Origin: Membranipora membranacea
Taxonomy: Eukaryota; Bryozoa; Gymnolaemata; Cheilostomatida; Membraniporidae
Assembly: GCA_914767715.1 (NCBI GenBank)
Contig: OU612073.1
Span: 17,858,001-17,918,000 of the forward strand
DNA length: 60,000 nucleotides
Direction of reading: 5' to 3'
Below the pieces are notes generated by a model. It was given only the letters and a program-made list of their open reading frames with translations, did not search any database and was not told the origin of the DNA. Shown piece by piece: positions 52,508 to 60,000 of the stretch. The first letter of the stretch is position 1; every line of letters starts with the position of its first letter. Position numbers and translations under genes: made by a program.

Positions 52508-52796
52508 AGATTATTGATAGGGCAGTGTGAGACCACAGGTTATGCCAAAGAATTAGACCAAACCAACAATCAGACAAAAAATGCAACTGCAAAACCACTT
52601 TGTACTTGTAGGTTACGCTCAACGATACAGCTGAGACTTAGTAATATTACAATGTGCAATTATCCGCTGAAAGATACACTGCAACATACAAAAAATTAAA
52701 ACCATTTACCACAGCTGGATTAGTATTAATAATCTAACGATTCAAACAAGGTGCAACAAGGAAAAAGAAGAAAGCCATTGTTATGAAACAGGTAAA
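52508..52796 (+). pseudogene. candidate extracellular-domain exon, frameshifted
   Basis: After a TTGATAG acceptor the frame reads QCETTGYAKELDQTNNQTKN and on to a stop near 52,697. It resumes in another frame with INNLTIQTRCNKEKEESHCY and a GTAAAA donor. Several N-x-S/T sites and cysteines resemble the CUB-like exons of the neighbouring membrane-protein gene. The frame break suggests a dead exon, or an intron I failed to see. Confidence 0.35.
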
Positions 52797-53401
52797 AAAT
52801 GCTGTAATTTGAATGTGATTTTCTGTTAATCACGCATTGTAGTTTGTTCAAATTACATAAAATTCATACTAATTGATGAAACAAATACAAAAGTTTGTTT
52901 CTCCTCAAGGCAGTTGTATGTTTTTCTTCATTCTTGGTAGTTGCAGCATTCACGCAACGGTAAAAATTTCCGTTTAATTATATAGAGTCTTTTCTTCCAG
53001 ATATCATTAACTTACCAACCGATGATATGTGAGTAGAAACTTAAGGTTTAGTTTTTTGCACTTTGAATATCTTTATGATTAACATTTTTGCTCAAGGAGT
53101 TACCTTTCATCTCCTTACACTATGCATGTGATGCACTTGAAATGGTGCACTTTGGGGTGTACACTAACAACTAGTTAATGGCAGATGCTCAATTCATATA
53201 AATATACAACTCACCGAATTACACTATTCTACCTCTGAATCGACAACCATCAAAGTAATTTAATCCTGATCGACTTGTCCTGTTACGGTGATATCGAACC
53301 TAGAGATAGACAAAAACATGGGTGAGAGACAATGTCATGATAGAAAACATATACAAGTATAAACAGAACAAGATATTAACTCGCAAGCACAATCACGCAA
53401 T

Positions 53402-53470
53402 CATGTTGTTGTTGTTTGTTGTTGTTTGTTGTTGTTTGTTGTTGTTTGTTGTTGTTTGTTGCTGTTTTTG
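53402..53470. repeat. 10-bp tandem repeat (GTTGTTGTTT)n
   Basis: About six copies, the last degenerate. Confidence 0.9.
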
Positions 53471-54407
53471 TTGTTATTTTCTGGTTGTTTTATAATACTA
53501 TCTAATACTGAATATGTGGCTAGATATCTGGGTCCTGCTGCCACATATTTCAGCTCCAATTAATATTTTTGTTGTGCTCAGCTCTCTCGGTGGATCAAGA
53601 GTCTGCGAGCTAAACTCTTTACTTGCTATTAATACCTCACTCACTCTCCCTAATCATCCATGTTCATTCATGTATGAACTAGGGCTTCCCATTCATACTG
53701 TTAAACATATTTGTGATACTTTGTAGTTGTCTTCTCTTGTACACGAGAAGGCAACTAGCTAATGTAATACATAAAATTCCTCATACTCACAATCTCTACT
53801 AGGATTCACATTATGCGTAACCACATTCATCTAAACTCGTTCACAACACATGCTATGTGTCTAACTGGAGTTCCATGATTGATAGTATATGTTTGAATGG
53901 TTTGAATTGTAGACACATATTCTGTTACAAGCCATAATTCCAAGCATTTTACACTCTGAACTCAAAATAATCCTGGAACAGCATGACACTAATAGCCTTA
54001 TAAACCAGGGAGGTACAGCGAACTCCTTGTTTAAACAGTAATCACTCAATTCAGAAAAACTCACTTGATTTTATAAACTCCTCAATCCTCATAGAATTTT
54101 GGTTTATAGATGTCTATGTGAACTGCTAGTCCTTAGTAGAGTTGCCTACTGTACACTACAGTCTCTAATAAAATATTCATTGATTTATGGATTTGTTTTA
54201 TAATGTTCTATTGTTTTATATTATCAAAACAAGCATAGGCCCTAAATAAAAATTGTTATGGTCGATATTACATTCGAATAAAACAGAAATACACTAGTTT
54301 ATACATATTTATGCACACAGAAAATCAATTTTCAATTACCAAACATTTGCACATGCTCCATAAAGCTACTAGGGACTAAACTCGATGTCAAGTGCGTAAT
54401 TCTATCT

Positions 54408-57400
54408 ATGTCTATCGGAAAATACAGCTCCTTGATTGGAGACTGGTGAGTTGATGATACTGTTCTAGGAATAATACAATTCAGTAATTGTAAACCTTTC
54501 ATGAACTGATTGGTAATATTATAAATTTCAGGTTATGCATCAGAATTGCTGAAACTTTCATCGTAATAATGACATCATATGGAGTATTATGCACACAAGG
54601 TTAGTTTGTAAGCCTAATAATAAATCAGCTTCTAAGATTTACGACACTGTGGTTTCAATCAACAAGAAATTACAACTTCATTAATCATTAATGAAAATAA
54701 ATAATAAATAATTGTGGCCAAAGACTTGTGACCACACTAGCAATCTGCAATGGGCCTGTGAACATGTTGGATAAGTTATTAATTATTCAACTCAATCTGG
54801 AATTTTTTGCTACCTCCACATGTGGTTTGATTCAATGTCACAGACAAAAATTGCTGCTTGTATAGATCAGCTCAGAGATTGTTCTGTCTTATCTCGAATG
54901 ACTGCAATGTTTTAATAGGTTTGCAGGAAGAGACAATGATTGATATAGATGATTTTGAGGTTTGCAGATCATCAAACAATAGTGATACCAAATTCACAGC
55001 AGAAACCGAGGCGACAGTAAGACATTGTGCCGTGGGGATGTCAGGGAACCAAACCAAGGTGGATATGCGTCAGATCCGGTTTATTGGATCTTGTGACAGA
55101 TGTGTTCTCGTCTTCAATCAACAGAGTAATGACAGCAGTCACTGTATCTTGAACAGAACAATAACAAGTAATACAGAGAATGGATCATGCCCGCAACAGA
55201 GAGAATACTTTAGTGGTGAAGTTGATCTACTACTGCAGGTTGAAGAACAAATCCAACCCGGTTACCTCATTAAATTTGCAGGTAATTGTAAGATGAGGGT
55301 CTTGATTTAGAAATTTTTTGTATCACACCTTTCTGCATCCATGTTATAAGCGGCCCTTCAACCTCTAAAGTAATGGCCATCAAATGGTATTGTGATACAG
55401 CTGGTGTGGTTGTATGATATTATGACTGGAAGGTTGAATATTCTGTAGTCTTTACTAGTACTAACATGATAAATAAGTATCGATGAATAAATCAGGGCTC
55501 TATCCATAGGTTTTGATGTGGTAGGGCCAAGCAGGGAGGCTGCAGAAGGCGTGCTGTAGTCCAAAAAAGAAGGCAGTTATAAAACATTTAAGCCCATTTT
55601 AGAAAGAAGATTAACCAAGTAGTTGGCCTCATCCTTGTATTAACGATGTCAACGAGGGAGGTAATTCATGAGCCGTTACCTGATTGTTTTATTTTCTCTT
55701 GACATCATGAAATTATTAAGGAGAGCAGCATGGGGTCACTTCCGTCTAAGTGACTAGTTGTTATTACCTATGTCACAAGTTTCGGTTTTACACTTAATGA
55801 TAATTATTGGTAGAAGTTGGCCATTCACAACACCTCAACATTTAAACCTGTAAATTCCCTTTTAATCACACAAATGGCGCATAGGGCCCCTCTAGGAACC
55901 GGTTAATGATAAAAATAAATGGTGTCAATGTATTTTTATAATGACTATTAAAAATTTAGGGCTTTTTCAAAAGTGACCTGCTGAAAAAGTGGTAGGGCCA
56001 AGATCTGTGCGGTGACCAAATCTCACCCCATCTGATCCCAATGCTGTTTAATGTTCTTTTCTCAATATTAGAAGTCTAAATAGAAATCTGATTATCAGTA
56101 AAAACGAGCAGAAAAACATGGTATGTCATTTAATGCTTTTTTTCAATAATAGGAGTATGAAACTTGGCCATGCATATCAGTCAAAGCATGCGATTCAAGA
56201 AAATTTCCGCACTACAGAGTCTTTTATCACCTCGGTGGAAACTATTTTTTTCTGGCTCAGTAAAATATTGCGTTACACATTTCACTCTTTTTGTATTCTT
56301 CATAGGTACGCTAGCCGTTTGGTTAGTGTCAGAATCATCAGTTTTGTGTAAATATCCACCTCAAACAATCTCAGTAACATCTTATGAAAATTTTCTTTCA
56401 GTTTATCCTGTGTTTACGATGTCCTCCTCTGGAGGTAAGATTGATGCCAGTCAATCCCCGGATGGATACATCACCAACGATTCAACCTGGAAAGGAAATG
56501 GCAGATCAAACAGTGACATGCGAGTGAGTCTTATCAATTTGCCACTCACGGCGACTGTGACCATAGACATATATCAGTTAGATGCGCTAATACCAAACTT
56601 TCAGAAACTAAACATCTTCAGCGAAGTCAACGTTTTTGACTTAAAACATCAAAATGAGAGAAATTTACCGCTGAGATTTTCTGGCTCCCATAATATCAGT
56701 GTCCTTTTCCAAACAGTACAAGGATATGATCTGCAAGATGAGATGATCCACATCAGGTACTCAGGTATGTAATAATAAGACTAATTATTTTATTATTGTT
56801 GAGTTTAGAATGTGTTTGTAAACGCTCAACAGCTTGTAGTAAAGTTGTAATAATTGAGGTTCCCAACATAACATTGGCCCAAACAGTTTTGAAAATAGAT
56901 CTCATGATATCATCACAATTCTTTTTAATGCTACCTTAAGCAGGTAGGTAGTTATTCAATTCTCAATCAATAGCAAGTATAGCTATGAGAAGACCAAATT
57001 TATACCCATATTGAAAAATAATCAGTGACCATTTGACAATATCTTGGGGTCTATGTTTTGCACCACTGTCTAATGATGCTTCGTAAGTCAAAAACGACAT
57101 TATTATATCATGCTCCCCGTGCCCATCACTAAAATGAGAAACAATTTATAGGAGCGAAAAGATTTTTGTTTGATGCATTTTCGTGCGTTAATTTTTTTTC
57201 CAGAGAGTCTTATTATCATCAGAAACACCATGTAAGTCACTTTCATTTATGCACCCTACCTCATCAAATAAATGTATTTATTGTTGAATTTTTGTTACAG
57301 TGCAGTCATGTAATACAAACATCAGACATTTGAACAAGACAGCCTTAGGTGATGTTGGCTTTACACATTACACAGCCTCCTGTCTGAATGGGTTCAAACT

Positions 57401-58655
57401 TCTTCACAAAGTGGAAAAGTTCAGCTGTCATGATCAGAAATGGGATCCTCCTCTTGAGTGTATAGATGATGGTGTTACCAATAACTCAAGCCTTCAATCA
57501 CAAGTGACAGATGAAGGTACTTGAAGTTTCCTCTGCTCTATTTTGCTTTATTAAATACAATAACACACATTAAAGACATTCTTGTTATTATTATAGAGTA
57601 TTCAACTCACATACAGGACACTGCACCTTTTGCCTAATGAAATTTAATTAAATTTTAATATTTAAAATTAAATAAAATAAAAATTTGATAAATTATTCTT
57701 AATTTATCCTTAATGTATTTTATAAATGTATAGTTAATTTAAAATTTGTAATAATCAAATTAAGTATTTCCCTAATTAAATTAATTAAATGCTTCTAATC
57801 CAAGAATAGATCATCACTTCCACTAGGGAGTTTGGTCCCAAACTTCCTGCTTTCACCAGAAGTAAAACTGGAAGTTATACCCTTCTACTTTATCCTGACA
57901 ATTTCAGGAGTTTTAAACAATCAGTTTTAAGCAAGTTCAAATTTAAAAGTCTTTTAATTGCATACATTCATTGAATTTTTTGGCAGTGACAACCAATTCT
58001 CTGTATTATGGAGATCATAGCACTCAAGACGGAGAACAGTCTTCAAGTGGTAATGAGGGTACTACTGATTCATCAATGACATCACCAGCTTCGATTATAT
58101 CAATTATTGCGATCTCTGTGAGCTTGTTGGCAGTTGCTGCGATCTTGCTGAATTCATACAGTTCTAGAGTTAGGTGAGTGATCATATTTTATCACAATTT
58201 TGTTTTACAATTGACTGCCTGTGTAGTCAAAAAAAGACACAATCGACATTTGAAGCAAAAACACTATTAAGCGAAGATCTTCCCTCTATTAGCCTTGCCA
58301 ACAATTTCAGTTGAGAATATGGCTTTTCGGAATGGGTCAGAACAGAATTATACATAGGTGTATGATCCACTGTTGCTGTCTTTTTGGTCTAAAAGGTAGG
58401 TTGAATATGTCCTTCAGTTCAGATTCAGCGCTGATTTTAAAGATGTCCTCAATTATTGGATTAAAAGAGTGATCAAAGATTTGACATGCCCTGTTACTTC
58501 CAATGCCGAGTTTCCCTAGCTTTGGTTGTGTTAAATTTCCGTGATGATGACGATGATGATGATGTTTTTTCAGATCTAGGAGCAGAGAGAAAATACCTGC
58601 CAGCCGAATTCTGCCGCAACCGAGAGTACAAGGTTGGTCAGCTGCCAATACCTGA
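54408..58655 (+). CDS. type I membrane protein with two CUB-like modules and a sushi domain
   Basis: Seven exons: 54408-54445, 54532-54599, 54919-55281, 56402-56764, 57301-57516, 57987-58173 and 58574-58655. They total 1317 nt (438 aa), in phase throughout. Residues 14-34 form a hydrophobic leader. Exons 3 and 4 are each exactly 363 nt with 1-1 phase, and each encodes a module of about 121 residues. The second (DGYITNDSTWKGNG...VTIDIYQLDA) resembles CUB; the first is more diverged, with N-glycosylation sites and cysteines. Exon 5 is a sushi/CCP domain (SCNTNIRHLN...GFKLL...KFSCHDQKWDPPLEC). Then come a Ser/Thr-rich stalk, one transmembrane helix (SIISIIAISVSLLAVAAILL) and a short basic tail. 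It is probably a cell-surface receptor or adhesion protein. The first two exons are least certain. Confidence 0.8.
57636..57800. repeat. very AT-rich intronic stretch
   Basis: Built of AATTAAATTTAAT-like repeats; low complexity. Confidence 0.7.
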
Positions 58656-59510
58656 TAGTGATTAGATATACCTATATATTCACTTTAGTAAATTAACCAT
58701 AGACCTTAGGTAATATATCTAGACAGGACACAATGTGCAGCTTCATCGAAACTGCACTGAATTGTTATGTAATGAAGATATTAGAGCAAAGATATATCCA
58801 TACTCTGTGATGTTATGATATCGAATCGGCATTTGCAATATTCTTCACCAGTGGTTATCATCAAATTGATCACAGTTAGCTGCTGAATCTATTCAACTTT
58901 CATAACCATATGAAATCTTAAATATAATTGATCGAGTTAACAGCATTACACCTGGGCTGTGAACTTCAAATCAAGTACCATGAATTATAATGCCTATGTT
59001 ACTACACAACTCAGTTTTGTTACGTCACCACAATGACAGCGCACCATTGCGTTTTTAATGTTTATTTAGTGTCTGGCTTTGCCACACACTTTTAACAAAC
59101 AGCATCGCTTATGCACATTTAATGAAACTATAATGTATACAAATATATGCGATTCAGCCGTCTTCATACCAATGATTTATCAGTGTTCTGTCCAAGTTCA
59201 CAAGTTAGCCTAGTAACAATTAAATTAACTTAGTTTAACCAAGCGCTCCACTTTAAAATATATGTAGAGAGTCCAGTATCAATTATTTACATTGGTGTTT
59301 GATAACATCTTTGTGGATAAATTTAATTTTGGTTAACAATTCAACTGTAAGTTTATTGTACTGTAATTGATTCAATAGTAACTGCAGTAAAGGCAACTTA
59401 TTTGTTATCGCAAAACATTGGGAAAAGCTCAATTAATGATACAGAAATATTTTGTAAAACGTATTCAATGTCACTAGAAACTGCTAAAAATTGTCTGCAA
59501 TTAAGTAGTG
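58656..59510. other. intergenic, nothing recognised
   Basis: AT-rich spacer between two convergent genes. Confidence 0.5.
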
Positions 59511-59809
59511 TTAATTTTTGATGTATGTAGGCCCCTCAGGCTTACAGTAGTATGCTCGATACCGATTAAAGTCATCTGTATTACTCATCATACTTTTGTA
59601 ATCCCTGCATCCCATAAGCCTCATCAATACATTCAGTTTATCACCACGCAGGTAATCCTCTGGACAGAGCTGACAGGCACACCTGCGTTCATCATCGCCT
59701 GGATAGGCAGATACCTTTGTCTCATTAGTGCCGAAATTCAGTTGACAATTGTCAAAGCAGGCAAAGGGTGATATAAATTTTTCTTCTGTTTGGGCCATCC
59801 AATACATGT
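59511..59809 (-). CDS. terminal exon of a cysteine-rich protein gene, partial
   Basis: After an acceptor (TTTTTAG) the exon is open for 99 codons to a stop at 59,511-59,513, entering in phase 1. It contains at least seven cysteines (FACFDNCQLNF; RRCACQLCPEDY; MGCRDY; YYCKPEG), suggesting an extracellular disulfide-rich module. An ATG at 59,807-59,805 is in frame, but the acceptor just before it favours an internal or last exon. Upstream exons would lie towards or beyond the window end. Family not recognised. Confidence 0.5.
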
Positions 59810-60000
59810 CTAAAAATCAAATAATAGGTAATTTACATTCCCGTTCACACCTCAGAATCAATAGGCTTATCTTAAATAATCCACCTGTGAAAGATTCACA
59901 TGACCAAATTTGGATAACAATATGTTATCAAATGAACAGTTCAAGGACAACAATCCAGTTGATAAAGATAACTGTCACTATGGTCCCATGCTTTGAATGA

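Overview
The window is nuclear DNA of a multicellular animal. Genes are split by GT-AG introns, mostly 0.1-1.5 kb. The DNA is AT-rich with many short inverted-repeat elements and LINE remains. RPL7A and a Tctex-type dynein light chain are clearly metazoan. A gene with a 'short-chain collagen C4-like' domain, known mostly from sponges, cnidarians and some other invertebrates, makes a non-bilaterian such as a sponge my best guess, with low confidence.

Layout. (1) Bases 1-19,087 are a tandem duplication. Block A (about 105-9,130) and block B (about 11,470-19,087) are near-identical and separated by 2.3 kb. The array is built from pieces of a class V (isopenicillin N epimerase-like) aminotransferase gene, all on the + strand and mostly broken. 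On the - strand each block carries a two-exon gene for a tiny secreted four-cysteine peptide, a second small secreted ORF, and fragments of a TPR-like gene. (2) 19-30 kb holds a complete eight-exon cytosolic sulfotransferase (- strand, 315 aa). It has a second upstream copy of its first exon, and one intron contains four 241-bp repeats that begin with the 5' end of U2 snRNA. (3) 30.2-33.1 kb is a six-exon C4-like-domain gene with a coiled coil (- strand, 322 aa). (4) 33.2-36.8 kb is a large terminal-inverted-repeat (foldback) element with LINE reverse-transcriptase remains inside. (5) 38.5-43.2 kb is the complete eleven-exon aminotransferase (+, 444 aa), which serves as the ruler for the fragments in region 1. 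(6) RPL7A (-, 265 aa, with an intronic U24/SNORD24) and DYNLT1/3-type dynein light chain (+, 113 aa) are head to head at 43.9-49.3 kb. (7) 49.3-54.4 kb is mainly intergenic with MITE-like hairpins and one candidate broken exon. (8) 54.4-58.7 kb is a seven-exon type I membrane protein with two CUB-like modules and a sushi domain (+, 438 aa). (9) The end holds the last exon of a cysteine-rich gene on the - strand.

Every complete gene model was checked by hand for splice signals and for phase across every junction. The most interesting signals are two. The paired cysteine peptides have exons about five times more diverged than their intron, and all changed codons are replacements. The other is the intronic tandem array with a U2 snRNA head and a non-U2 body.
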